Source: Buchnera aphidicola (Mindarus japonicus) (GTDB lineage Bacteria; Pseudomonadota; Gammaproteobacteria; Enterobacterales; Enterobacteriaceae). Taken from it: a DNA stretch of 64,000 nucleotides. A program made the position numbers and the translations under genes. Where the stretch lies: positions 1-64,000 of the forward strand of contig NZ_CP135030.1 in NCBI RefSeq assembly GCF_039393905.1. Direction: 5' to 3'. The number at the start of each line of letters is the position of its first letter. The first letter of the stretch is position 1. The notes beneath the pieces were generated by a model. The model saw only the letters and a program-made list of their open reading frames with translations, made no database searches and was not told the DNA's origin. Below, in pieces: positions 35,660 through 45,870 of this stretch.

Positions 35660-36811
35660 ATGAAAAACAACTTTACTCAAGAATGGAAAGTGTATAATTG
35701 GGAAAAAATTGTTAAAAGCATCAATTCTAAAAATAATTTAGATGTAAAACAAGCATTATCTTCTTTAGAAGTAAATTCGAAAAATATAATGTCACTGTTA
35801 TCTCCTTCTGCTAATCAATATATTGAAGAAATTGCAAAAAAAGCAAAAAAGTTAACACGTCAAAGATTTGGAAACATTGTTTCATTATATATACCTTTAT
35901 ATGTTTCTAATTTATGTTCTAACATTTGCACTTATTGTGGTTTTTCTGTTCTTAATAATATTAAAAGAAAAATTTTAACTAGTGAAGAAATATTAGAAGA
36001 ATGTAAATCGATTAAAGAGTTAGGATTTGAAAAAATATTATTAGTTAGTGGTGAACACGAAAAAAAAGTTGGAATGGATTATTTTAGGAAGAATTTACCT
36101 ATAATTAGAAAAAATTTTAGTACTTTAACAATAGAATTTCAGCCATTCTCTACTAAAAACTATAAAGAATTAAAGAAAATAGGTGTAGATGGAGTTTTAG
36201 TATATCAAGAAACATATAATTATAAATCATATTTGCAACATCATTTAAAGGGTAAAAAAAGAGATTTTTTTTTTAGGTTAAATGCCTTAGAAAGAGTAGG
36301 AGATGCTCAAATAAATAACATAGGTATAGGAGTTTTGTTAGGGTTATCGGATAGTTGGAGAGCAGATTGTTATTATATGGCAATGCATCTTTTATTTCTT
36401 AAAAAAAAATATTGGAGAAGTAATTTTTCAGTTTCTTTTCCTCGTATACAACCATGTGTAGGGGGGATTTCATCAAAAAATTTTATTAGTGATCGAGAGT
36501 TATTTCAATTAATTTGTGTTTTTAGATTATTTTTCCCTGATGTAGAATTTTCTCTTTCTACAAGAGAAGAAGCTACTTTTCGAGATAACGTTATTCCTAT
36601 TGCAATTAATTCTATTAGTGCTTATTCTAAAACATATCCAGGAGGATATTCAAAAAAGTTAAATAGAACAAAAAAAAGAGAAAAATTAAAACAATTTGAA
36701 ATTAAAGATATTAGAACTCCGAAAGAAATAGAAAATATGATAAAAAAATTAGGATTAAAACCTATTTGGAAAGATTGGGATTATTATTTAGGAAGAAAAT
36801 GTAACATTTAA
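35660..36811 (+). CDS. thiH: 2-iminoacetate (dehydroglycine) synthase ThiH
   Basis: Radical-SAM tyrosine lyase that supplies dehydroglycine for ThiG. The cluster motif C-SNI-C-TY-C lies in YVSNLCSNICTYCGF. The length is 383 residues (E. coli 377). FSVSFPRIQPC and LSTREEATFRDNVIP are family blocks. Use of ThiH rather than ThiO marks the anaerobe/enterobacterial version of the pathway. It ends the thi operon, followed by a strong hairpin shared with rpoC. Confidence 0.94.
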   Translation: MKNNFTQEWKVYNWEKIVKSINSKNNLDVKQALSSLEVNSKNIMSLLSPSANQYIEEIAKKAKKLTRQRFGNIVSLYIPLYVSNLCSNICTYCGFSVLNNIKRKILTSEEILEECKSIKELGFEKILLVSGEHEKKVGMDYFRKNLPIIRKNFSTLTIEFQPFSTKNYKELKKIGVDGVLVYQETYNYKSYLQHHLKGKKRDFFFRLNALERVGDAQINNIGIGVLLGLSDSWRADCYYMAMHLLFLKKKYWRSNFSVSFPRIQPCVGGISSKNFISDRELFQLICVFRLFFPDVEFSLSTREEATFRDNVIPIAINSISAYSKTYPGGYSKKLNRTKKREKLKQFEIKDIRTPKEIENMIKKLGLKPIWKDWDYYLGRKCNI

Positions 36812-36827
36812 AGTTAAAAAAAAATTC

Positions 36828-36868
36828 ATTCAAGAATATCTATTCTTTCAGATATTCTTGAATTTTTT
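36828..36868. terminator. Bidirectional terminator between thiH and rpoC
   Basis: A perfect 14-bp stem ATTCAAGAATATCT/AGATATTCTTGAAT (36828-36841 and 36850-36863) has an eight-base loop. T5 or more follows on the plus strand, and an A-run (T-run on the minus strand) precedes it. It lies between the convergent thiH and rpoC genes and can end both transcripts. Confidence 0.85.
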
Positions 36869-36890
36869 ATAAAATATAAATTTTATTAAG

Positions 36891-39800
36891 TTAATTTACT
36901 GTTAATTCAGAGTTTAAAAGTTCTGATAAATTAGCAGATGCTTCTTCAACGGTGATTTTTGATTGATGAGAAATATCTACTTTTTCTATAGGTTCTTTAC
37001 GATTACTTCTAGTTTGATGATAAGCATATCCAGTTCCAGCTGGAATTAATCTACCTACAATAACATTTTCTTTCAAGCCTCTTAATTCATCTCTTTTTCC
37101 TGCAACCGCTGCTTCAGTTAATACTCTAGTGGTTTCCTGAAAGGATGCGGCAGAAATAAAAGATTCTGTTGCTAATGATGCTTTAGTAATTCCTAATAAA
37201 TCTCGTGAAAAAGTAGCAGGATTTTTTCCTTTTTTTATTAATTTTTCATTAGCTGTTTTAATTCTTGAATATTCTACTTGTTCTCCTATTAAAAAATCTG
37301 AATTTCCAGAATGGAGAATAGTAGCTTTCCTTAACATTTGTCTTATAATTACTTCTATATGTTTATCATTTATTTTTACGCCTTGAAGACGATAAACATC
37401 TTGAACTTCATTAACAATATATCTAGTAACTGATTGTACACCTCTTAATCTAAGAATATCGTGGGGAGATTCAGGGCCATCAGATATTACGTCACCTTTT
37501 TCAACTCTCTCTCCTTCAAAAACATTTAATTGTCTCCATTTAGGAATCATTTCTTCATACAGATTTTCGTCATTCATAGGGTTAATAATTAATCTTCTTT
37601 TTCCTTTAGTTTCTTTTCCAAAAGAAACTAGTCCGCTAATTTCTGCTAAAATAGCTAATTCTTTTGGTTTTCTAGCTTCAAAAAGATCAGCAACTCTAGG
37701 TAAACCACCAGTAATATCTTTTGTTCCTCCAGATTCTTGAGGAATTCTTGCTAAAGTATCTCCAGAGCTAATTTCAGTTAAATTTTCTAGTTGAATAATA
37801 GCTTTTCCTGGTAAGAAATATTGAGCTGGAACATCTGTACCGGGAATTAGTATATCTTTTCCATAAGTGTCTATAATTTTTAACGATGGTCTTAAATCCT
37901 TACCTAAAGCGATTCTTTCAGAAATATCTAGTACAACTATAGAAGAAAGACCAGTCAATTCATCAGTTTGCCTAATAATACTTTGTCCCTCGATCATATC
38001 AACAAACTGAACAAAACCTTTAACTTCACTAATTACAGGAATTGTATGTGGATCCCATATAGCGACAGTTTCTCCAGCTTTTACTTTTTTTTCATTTCCT
38101 TTAGTAAGGATGGTTCCATAAGGAACTTTATAACTTTCTTTAGTTCTACCGAAGGAATCAATCATATTTAATTCAACATTTCTAGATAAAATAATAATTT
38201 GTCCTTTAGAGTTCATAATAGATTTTGCATTATTTAGTCGAATAGTTCCTTCATTTTTTACTTGAATATTAGATTCAGCAGCAACTCTTGAAGCTGCTCC
38301 TCCAATATGAAAAGTTCTCATGGTTAATTGAGTTCCTGGTTCTCCAATTGACTGAGCTGCAATAACTCCAATTGCTTCTCCTTTATTCACTAAATTACCT
38401 CTAGCAAGATCTCTTCCATAACAATATGCGCATACTCCAAAACTTGTATTACAATGAACTACTGATCTAACTTTTACATTATCAATGGAATTTTCTTCTA
38501 AAATATTACACCATTGTTCGTTTAACAATGTATTTCGAGGAATTAAGATACTAGCTGTATTAGGTTTTAAAACATTTTCAGCAGTTACTCTACCCAGTAC
38601 TCTTTCTCTTAAAGGCTCTTTAACATCTCCGCCTTCTATGACAGGAGTCATAAAAATTCCTTTATTCGTATTGCAATCGTTTTCTGTCACAACTAAATCC
38701 TGAGCTACGTCGACCAATCGACGAGTTAAATAACCAGAATTTGCTGTTTTCAATGCAGTATCTGCTAATCCTTTTCTTGCTCCATGCGTAGAAATAAAAT
38801 ATTGCAGTACATTTAGCCCTTCACGAAAATTAGCAGTTATGGGTGTTTCAATAATTGAACCATCTGGTTTTGCCATTAAACCTCTCATTCCTGCTAATTG
38901 TCTAATTTGCGCCGCTGATCCTCTTGCACCAGAATCTGCCATCATAAATATACTATTAAAAGAAGTTTGTACTCTTTTTTTTCCTTTTTTATCTAAAATG
39001 AATTCTGTAGATAAATTTTTCATCATTGCTTTAGAAACACGTTCGTTAGCTGCAGCCCATATATCAATTACTTTATTATATCTTTCTCCAGAAGTTACTA
39101 ATCCGGATTGAAATTGTTCTTGTATTTCTACAACTTCTTTTTCTGCTTCTGTGATAATTCCTATTTTCTCATTAGGTATAACCATATCATCAATTCCAAC
39201 TGATGCACCAGATCTAGCAGCATAAGAAAAACCAGTATACATAATTTGATCAGCAAAATTAACAGTATCTTTTATACCTAAAATTCGATAACAAGTATTT
39301 AACATTTTAGAAATACTTTTTTTTCCTAATGTTTTATTAACAATACTGAATGAAAGTCCTTTTGGAACTATCATCCATAGAATAGATCTTCCAATTGTTG
39401 TATTTACAATTTTTTTATTTTTAATAAATTGATTATTCTTATTCTTTTTATATTCTGTAATCCTTACTTTAACAGATGCATGTAAATCAACTAAACCTAA
39501 ATAATAAATTCTTTCCGCTTCTTTGGGATTACTTAATAACATTCCCTCTCCTTTCCCATTGATAGTTTCTCTAGTCATATAGTAAAGTCCTAGTACTACA
39601 TCTTGAGAGGGTACTATAATTGGATCTCCATTTGCAGGGGAAAGAATGTTATTAGTAGACATCATCAATGCCTTTGCTTCTAATTGTGCTTCTAATGTTA
39701 AAGGAACATGAACTGCCATTTGATCACCATCAAAATCGGCATTATATGCTGCACAAACTAAAGGATGTAATTGAATAGCTTTTCCTTCAATTAACATTGG

Positions 39801-41114
39801 CTCAAAAGCTTGAATTCCTAATCTGTGTAAAGTAGGAGCTCGATTTAATAAAACTGGATGTTCTTTAATAACTTCATCCAATATATCCCATACGATAGGT
39901 TCTTCTCGTTCAACCATTCTTTTAGCTGATTTTATTGTAGTTGCTAATCCTCTAACTTCCAATTTTCCATAAATAAATGGTTTAAATAATTCTAAAGCCA
40001 TTTTTTTTGGTAGCCCACATTGGTGTAAACGAAGATATGGGCCAACGGTAATTACTGATCTTCCGGAATAATCAACTCTTTTTCCTAATAAATTTTGTCT
40101 AAACCTACCTTGTTTTCCTTTAATCATGTCAGCTAATGATTTAAGCGGTCTTTTATTAGAGCCAGTTATAGCTCTACCTCTTCTTCCATTATCTAATAAA
40201 GCGTCGACAGCTTCTTGTAACATTCTTTTTTCATTTCTAACAATTATATCTGGAGCGGATAATTCTAATAAACGTTTTAATCGATTATTTCTATTAATTA
40301 CACGACGATATAAATCATTTAAGTCGGAAGTAGCAAACCTTCCTCCATCTAAAGGCACTAATGGACGAAGATCAGGGGGGAGAACAGGTAAAACAGTTAG
40401 AATCATCCATTCTGGTTTGTTATTAGATTGTATAAAAGACTCTATTAATTTAATTCTTTTAGTAATTTTTTTTCTTTTAGTTTCTGAATTTGTGTCTTTA
40501 AGTTCTTGTCTTAAATTTTCACATTCTTCTTTTAAATTCATATGAATTAAAAGTTGTTGTATTGCTTCAGCTCCCATTTTTGCATCAAATTCATCTCCGA
40601 ATTCTTCGAGGGCATCTAAATACTGTTCTTCTGTTAGAATTTGTTTTTTTTCAAGATTAGTCATTCCACTATCAATTACAACATAAGATTCAAAATATAA
40701 AACTCTTTCTATGTCTCTTAGTGGCATATCTAATAATAACCCAATTCTAGAAGGTAGAGATTTTAAAAACCAAATATGAGCAGTTGGAGATGATAACTCA
40801 ATGTGTCCCATTCTATCTCTACGAACTTTACTTTGAGTGACTTCTACTCCACATTTTTCACAAATAACACCTCTATGTTTTAACCGTTTATATTTTCCAC
40901 ATAAACATTCATAATCTTTAACAGGACCAAATATTCTAGCACAAAATAAACCATCTCTTTCTGGTTTAAAAGTTCGATAATTTATTGTTTCTGGTTTTTT
41001 TACTTCTCCAAAAGACCAGGAACGAATCATATCTGGTGCCGCTAAAGCGATTTTTATTGCGTCGAATTCTTCTGTTTTAGTTTGTGATTTTAGAAATTTT
41101 AATAAATCTTTCAC
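36891..41114 (-). CDS. rpoC: RNA polymerase beta' subunit
   Basis: Catalytic large subunit of RNA polymerase, 1407 residues as in E. coli. Zinc site ZBD1 has C70, C72, C85 and C88. The active-site NADFDGD motif chelates the catalytic magnesium, near residue 460. The second zinc site (VHCNTSFGVCAYCYGRDLARG) and the trigger-loop region (MRTFHIGG) are intact. It lies 51 bases after rpoB and is the end of the secE-nusG-rplKAJL-rpoBC cluster. Confidence 0.98.
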   Translation of the reverse strand: MKDLLKFLKSQTKTEEFDAIKIALAAPDMIRSWSFGEVKKPETINYRTFKPERDGLFCARIFGPVKDYECLCGKYKRLKHRGVICEKCGVEVTQSKVRRDRMGHIELSSPTAHIWFLKSLPSRIGLLLDMPLRDIERVLYFESYVVIDSGMTNLEKKQILTEEQYLDALEEFGDEFDAKMGAEAIQQLLIHMNLKEECENLRQELKDTNSETKRKKITKRIKLIESFIQSNNKPEWMILTVLPVLPPDLRPLVPLDGGRFATSDLNDLYRRVINRNNRLKRLLELSAPDIIVRNEKRMLQEAVDALLDNGRRGRAITGSNKRPLKSLADMIKGKQGRFRQNLLGKRVDYSGRSVITVGPYLRLHQCGLPKKMALELFKPFIYGKLEVRGLATTIKSAKRMVEREEPIVWDILDEVIKEHPVLLNRAPTLHRLGIQAFEPMLIEGKAIQLHPLVCAAYNADFDGDQMAVHVPLTLEAQLEAKALMMSTNNILSPANGDPIIVPSQDVVLGLYYMTRETINGKGEGMLLSNPKEAERIYYLGLVDLHASVKVRITEYKKNKNNQFIKNKKIVNTTIGRSILWMIVPKGLSFSIVNKTLGKKSISKMLNTCYRILGIKDTVNFADQIMYTGFSYAARSGASVGIDDMVIPNEKIGIITEAEKEVVEIQEQFQSGLVTSGERYNKVIDIWAAANERVSKAMMKNLSTEFILDKKGKKRVQTSFNSIFMMADSGARGSAAQIRQLAGMRGLMAKPDGSIIETPITANFREGLNVLQYFISTHGARKGLADTALKTANSGYLTRRLVDVAQDLVVTENDCNTNKGIFMTPVIEGGDVKEPLRERVLGRVTAENVLKPNTASILIPRNTLLNEQWCNILEENSIDNVKVRSVVHCNTSFGVCAYCYGRDLARGNLVNKGEAIGVIAAQSIGEPGTQLTMRTFHIGGAASRVAAESNIQVKNEGTIRLNNAKSIMNSKGQIIILSRNVELNMIDSFGRTKESYKVPYGTILTKGNEKKVKAGETVAIWDPHTIPVISEVKGFVQFVDMIEGQSIIRQTDELTGLSSIVVLDISERIALGKDLRPSLKIIDTYGKDILIPGTDVPAQYFLPGKAIIQLENLTEISSGDTLARIPQESGGTKDITGGLPRVADLFEARKPKELAILAEISGLVSFGKETKGKRRLIINPMNDENLYEEMIPKWRQLNVFEGERVEKGDVISDGPESPHDILRLRGVQSVTRYIVNEVQDVYRLQGVKINDKHIEVIIRQMLRKATILHSGNSDFLIGEQVEYSRIKTANEKLIKKGKNPATFSRDLLGITKASLATESFISAASFQETTRVLTEAAVAGKRDELRGLKENVIVGRLIPAGTGYAYHQTRSNRKEPIEKVDISHQSKITVEEASANLSELLNSELTVN

Positions 41115-41165
41115 GGATTGATTCCCGTTGAGGTAAAGAGTTGCAGTGTTAGTAATTAATATATT

Positions 41166-44100
41166 TTATTTTTCTTCTAATTCTATATTAATTCCTAATG
41201 ATCTAATCTCTTTTAACAGTACATTAAAAGATTCTGGCATTCCAGGTTCCATCTGATGATTACCATCAACAATGTTTTTATACATTTTTGTTCTTCCATT
41301 AACATCATCAGATTTTACTGTTAACATTTCTTGTAAGGTATATGAAGCTCCATAAGCTTCTAGCGCCCATACTTCCATTTCTCCAAATCGTTGCCCACCA
41401 AATTGAGCTTTTCCACCTAAAGGTTGTTGAGTAATTAGACTATAAGATCCTGTAGATCGAGCATGCATTTTATCATCAACCAAGTGATTCAATTTAAGCA
41501 TATACATGTATCCAACTGTTACTGGTCTTTCAAATTGTTCACCAGTTCTGCCATCGAACAAATTAATTTGTCCTGAAGGCGGTAAATCTGCGAGTAATAA
41601 TAATGCTTTTATTTCAGTTTCATTTGCTCCATCAAAAACTGGTGTAGCGATTGGCATTCCTTTTTTTAAATTATTTGCTAAAGAAAATATTTCATAATCT
41701 GTAAATGAATTCAAATTTACTTTTTGTCTAATATTATCTCCTAAATCAAAGACTTTTTGTAAAAATTTTTTTATTTTTTCTACTTTCTTTTTCTTTTTTA
41801 ATAAAGAATTAATTTTCTCACCTATTCCTTTAGCTGCCATTCCTAGATGAGTTTCTAAAATTTGTCCAATATTCATTCTAGAAGGAACACCTAATGGATT
41901 TAAAACGATATCTACTGGAACTCCATTTTTATCGTAAGGCATGTCTTCGATAGGATTGATTTTTGAAATTACTCCTTTATTTCCATGTCTTCCCGCCATT
42001 TTATCTCCAGGTTGGATTTGTCTTTTTACTGCTAGATATACTTTCACTATTTTTAAAATTCCTGGAGCTAAGTCATCTCCTTGAGTAATTTTTTTTCTTT
42101 TTTCTTCTATTTTTTTTTCAAATTTTCTTTTTAATTCATAATACTGATTAGACAATTTTGTTAATTGTTCTTTTTTTTCTTTCATGGAAACATTTAATAA
42201 TTCTTCATGAGATAATTTATTAATATTTTCCTTTAAATATCCACTAGATATTAATACGTTCTTAATTCTACTAAATAATCCAAATTCAAAAATTTTAAAT
42301 TCTTCTGTTAAATCTTTTTTAATATTTTTTAAATGCATTTCTTCAATTTCTAGAGTTCTTTTATCTTTTTTAATTCCGTCTCTAGTAAATATTTGAACAT
42401 CTATAATTGTTCCTGAAATTCCATTAGGTACTCTTAAAGAAGAATCTTTTACATCAGATGCTTTTTCTCCAAAAATAGCTCGCAATAGTTTTTCTTCTGG
42501 TGTGAGTTGAGTTTCTCCTTTAGGAGTTACTTTTCCAACTAGAATGTCTCCATCGCTTACTTCTGCACCAATATATACAATTCCTGATTCATCTAACTTA
42601 GATAATGCAGATTCTCCAACATTCGGTATGTCAGAAGTAATTTCTTCTATTCCTAATTTTGTATCTCTGGATATGCAAGAAAGTTCTTGAATATGAATAG
42701 TAGTAAACCGGTCATCTTGAACTACTTTTTCGGATATCAAGATAGAGTCTTCAAAATTGTACCCATTCCATGGCATAAAAGCTACTCGCATATTTTGACC
42801 TAATGCAAGCTCTCCAAGATCTGTAGATGGACCATCTGCTAATACATCTTTTTTTTTCACAATTTCATTAGGTTGAACACAGGGTATTTGATTAATACAC
42901 GTATTTTGGTTTGATCGAGTATATTTAGTTAGATTATAAATATCTATTCCAGCTTCATCAGGTAGAGTTTCAGAATCATTTACTTTAATAACAATTCTTG
43001 ATGCGTCCATATACTCAACTAACCCACCTCTTTTTGCAATAACTGTTACTCCAGAATCTACAGCAACTGCTCTTTCCATTCCAGTTCCAACTAAAGGTTT
43101 ATCTGATTTTAATGTTGGAATGGCTTGTCTTTGCATATTAGCACCCATCAGAGCTCGATTGGCGTCGTCATGTTCTAAAAAAGGTATTAAAGATGCACCA
43201 ACAGAAACAATTTGTTGAGTGGAAACATCCATAAAGTTTACTTTACTTTTATGAAATAAACCAGATTCTCCTTTATTTCTACATGTAACTAATTCTTCCA
43301 AAAAATTTCCATTTTCATCTAAATTAGTATTAGCTTGTGCAATAATAAAATCTCCTTCTTCAATAGCTGATAAATAGTGTATTTTATTAGTTACAATGGA
43401 ATTTTTAACTTTTCGATATGGTGTTTCTAAAAAACCATATTCATTAGCATGAGCATATACAGATAATGAATTAATCAAACCAATATTAGGTCCTTCTGGA
43501 GTTTCTATAGGGCATACTCTTCCATAATGAGTAGGATGAACATCTCTAACTTCAAAACCTGCTCTTTCTCTAGTTAAACCCCCGACTCCAAGAGCGGAAA
43601 TTCTTCTTTTATGTGTTATTTCTGATAAAGGGTTGTTTTGATCCATAAATTGTGATAGTTGACTTGATCCAAAAAATTCTTTTACGGCTGCTGAAATTGG
43701 TTTAGCATTAATAATATCTTGTGGCATTAGTGTTTCTAAGTCACCAAGAGATAATCTATCTTTTACTGCTCTTTCTACTCTAACTAATCCTATTCTAAAT
43801 TGATTCTCTGCCATTTCTCCAATAGATCTGATTCTTCTATTTCCTAAATGATCTATATCATCCACTTCACCTTTTCCGTTTCGGATATTAATTAATTTTT
43901 TAATTACATCAATAATATCTGATTTTCTTAACGTATTAGGGCCATGTATTTCTTTTCTGTGTAATGAGCAGTTAAATTTCATTCTTCCAACAGAAGATAA
44001 GTCATATCTATCTTCTGAAAAAAATAAGTTTGAAAATAAAGCTTCAGCAGCTTCTTTTGTAGGAGGTTCACCAGGTCGCATCATTCGATATATTTCTATT

Positions 44101-45191
44101 AAAGCGCTATTTTTATCAATTGTAGAGTCAATTTTTAAAGTTTCAGAAATATAAGGGCCATGGTCTAAATCATTAGTAAATAAGGTTTCAATTTTTTTAA
44201 AACCTGCAAGTTTTATTTTTTCAAATATTTCTAAAGTAAGTTCTGTATTAGCCGAAGCTATAATTTCTCCAGTAGAAATATTAAAATAGTTTTTTGATAA
44301 GATTTTTCCTATAATGTATTCAGTTGGAACTTGTAAACTTTTAACATTATTTTCAATTAGTTTTTTTATGTGGTTAGCGGTAATTCTTCTTCCTTTTTCA
44401 ACATATAATATATTATTGTCGCATTTTATATTAAATGAAGCAGTTTCTCCTCTTAATCTTTCAGCTATTAATTGCATTTCAATTATTTTGTCTTTTATAA
44501 GATATGTATTAGTTTTAAAAAACATGTTTAATATATTTTCTGATGAATAATTTAATGCTTTTAATATAATTGTTACAGGTAATTTTCTTCTTCTATCAAT
44601 ACGAACAAACAAATGATCTTTAGGATCAAATTCAAAATCTAGCCAAGAACCTCTATAGGGAATAATTCTTGCATTATATAATATTTTTCCAGAAGAATGA
44701 GTTTTTCCTTTATCACTGTCAAAAAATACTCCAGGACTTCGATGTAGTTGAGAAACAATAACTCTTTCTGTTCCATTAATAATAAATGTTCCGTTATTTG
44801 TCATTAAAGGAATTTCTCCCATATATACTTCTTGTTCTTTTATATCTTTTATAATTGACTTGAAAGTATCTTTTTCATAGATAATTAATCGCAATTTAAC
44901 TCGTAGAGGAGCGGAATATGTTGTACCTCGAATATGACATTCCTTAACATCAAAAATAATTTTTCCTAAACGATATCCTACATATTGTAGTTCAGCATTT
45001 CCATTATAACCTCTAATTGGAAAGACTGACCGAAATGCCGCTTCTAATCCATAAATTCCTTTTTTATCTTTTTTAATAAATTTTTTAAAAGAGTTAATTT
45101 GTATAGAAAGAAGATAAGGTATTTCTAATACTTTTGGACGTTTTCCAAAATCTTTTCGAATTCTTTTTTTTTCGGTATAAGAGTACACCAT
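41166..45191 (-). CDS. rpoB: RNA polymerase beta subunit
   Basis: Second-largest polymerase subunit, 1341 residues from the ATG at 45191 (MVYSYTEKKRIRKDFGKRP), against 1342 in E. coli. An in-frame start at 45203 would add four residues; GAGGAA is well placed for 45191. The rifampicin-pocket region GSSQLSQFMDQNNPLSEITHKRR is nearly identical to E. coli. GDKMAGRHGNKG and the C-terminal MEVWALEAYGASYTLQEML blocks are present. Confidence 0.98.
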   Translation of the reverse strand: MVYSYTEKKRIRKDFGKRPKVLEIPYLLSIQINSFKKFIKKDKKGIYGLEAAFRSVFPIRGYNGNAELQYVGYRLGKIIFDVKECHIRGTTYSAPLRVKLRLIIYEKDTFKSIIKDIKEQEVYMGEIPLMTNNGTFIINGTERVIVSQLHRSPGVFFDSDKGKTHSSGKILYNARIIPYRGSWLDFEFDPKDHLFVRIDRRRKLPVTIILKALNYSSENILNMFFKTNTYLIKDKIIEMQLIAERLRGETASFNIKCDNNILYVEKGRRITANHIKKLIENNVKSLQVPTEYIIGKILSKNYFNISTGEIIASANTELTLEIFEKIKLAGFKKIETLFTNDLDHGPYISETLKIDSTIDKNSALIEIYRMMRPGEPPTKEAAEALFSNLFFSEDRYDLSSVGRMKFNCSLHRKEIHGPNTLRKSDIIDVIKKLINIRNGKGEVDDIDHLGNRRIRSIGEMAENQFRIGLVRVERAVKDRLSLGDLETLMPQDIINAKPISAAVKEFFGSSQLSQFMDQNNPLSEITHKRRISALGVGGLTRERAGFEVRDVHPTHYGRVCPIETPEGPNIGLINSLSVYAHANEYGFLETPYRKVKNSIVTNKIHYLSAIEEGDFIIAQANTNLDENGNFLEELVTCRNKGESGLFHKSKVNFMDVSTQQIVSVGASLIPFLEHDDANRALMGANMQRQAIPTLKSDKPLVGTGMERAVAVDSGVTVIAKRGGLVEYMDASRIVIKVNDSETLPDEAGIDIYNLTKYTRSNQNTCINQIPCVQPNEIVKKKDVLADGPSTDLGELALGQNMRVAFMPWNGYNFEDSILISEKVVQDDRFTTIHIQELSCISRDTKLGIEEITSDIPNVGESALSKLDESGIVYIGAEVSDGDILVGKVTPKGETQLTPEEKLLRAIFGEKASDVKDSSLRVPNGISGTIIDVQIFTRDGIKKDKRTLEIEEMHLKNIKKDLTEEFKIFEFGLFSRIKNVLISSGYLKENINKLSHEELLNVSMKEKKEQLTKLSNQYYELKRKFEKKIEEKRKKITQGDDLAPGILKIVKVYLAVKRQIQPGDKMAGRHGNKGVISKINPIEDMPYDKNGVPVDIVLNPLGVPSRMNIGQILETHLGMAAKGIGEKINSLLKKKKKVEKIKKFLQKVFDLGDNIRQKVNLNSFTDYEIFSLANNLKKGMPIATPVFDGANETEIKALLLLADLPPSGQINLFDGRTGEQFERPVTVGYMYMLKLNHLVDDKMHARSTGSYSLITQQPLGGKAQFGGQRFGEMEVWALEAYGASYTLQEMLTVKSDDVNGRTKMYKNIVDGNHQMEPGMPESFNVLLKEIRSLGINIELEEK

Positions 45192-45328
45192 GGAGTTCCT
45201 CAACTAACTAAAGATCAAGCTTTTTCTTATTGAGAAAAATTATTGTTTTTCTTTTTATATATCGTATATATTGAATAATATTTTTATAAGAAAAAATTCT
45301 TATGGAAATAATATTTTCATATTTTAAA

Positions 45329-45354
45329 AGCTGGTGATTATTATCTCACCAGCT
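45329..45354 (-). terminator. rplL-rpoB attenuator-like hairpin
   Basis: A 9-bp stem AGCTGGTGA/TCACCAGCT (45329-45337 and 45346-45354) is followed on the minus strand by TTTTAAAATAT. It lies between rplL and rpoB, where E. coli has the partial terminator that sets the ratio of ribosomal protein to RNA polymerase transcripts. From memory the stem sequence is close to the E. coli one (GGCTGGTGA). Confidence 0.75.
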
Positions 45355-45415
45355 AGTAATATTAATTTAATTTTTTTTTAAAGTGTTTTTATATATTATA
45401 AAATAAGATTTATAT

Positions 45416-45784
45416 TTATTTAATTTCAATTTCGGCGCCAGCAGCTTCTAAAGCTTTTTTTAAAGATAAAGAATCATTTTTATTAAGATTTTCTTTGATT
45501 ATAACAGGAGCTGATTCCACTAGATCTTTAGCTTCTTTTAAACCCAAACCAGTAGCACTACGTGCCGCTTTAATAACTGCAATTTTATTTTTTCCTATCG
45601 ATTTTAGAAAAACATTAAATTCTGTTTTTTCTTCTATATTGGATGTATTCTGATTGTTTCCAGAGTTGTTCTGAGAAACAGCAGAAACATTAAATTTTTT
45701 TTCCATATCAGAAATAAGATCAATTACATTTGTAACTGACATATCAGCAATAGCTTCTATAATTTGTTCTTTTGTAATAGGCAT
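45416..45784 (-). CDS. rplL: Ribosomal protein bL12 (L7/L12)
   Basis: Stalk protein that recruits translation GTPases, 122 residues (E. coli 121). It has an N-terminal dimerisation helix (ITKEQIIEAIADMSVTNV) and a low-complexity hinge, here Asn/Ser/Gln-rich rather than Ala-rich. The C-terminal domain has VIKAARSATGLGLKEAKDLVE. AGGAAAACTTTC precedes the ATG. It follows rplJ by 86 bases. Confidence 0.96.
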   Translation of the reverse strand: MPITKEQIIEAIADMSVTNVIDLISDMEKKFNVSAVSQNNSGNNQNTSNIEEKTEFNVFLKSIGKNKIAVIKAARSATGLGLKEAKDLVESAPVIIKENLNKNDSLSLKKALEAAGAEIEIK

Positions 45785-45870
45785 GAAAGTTTTCCTGAAA
45801 TAAATTTAGACACTGTTTATGTAATGTTTAAATTAGCTGAATTTATTTTCTAAGTAATTTTTTTTAAGAA

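Noticed and set aside
35191..35670. Open frame of 159 codons antisense to thiG
   Set aside because: Fully covered by thiG, whose family motifs are unmistakable; the antisense protein has no recognisable features.
40126..40545. Open frame of 139 codons antisense to rpoC
   Set aside because: It lies wholly inside rpoC on the other strand, has no recognisable domain, and arises from conserved rpoC codon patterns.
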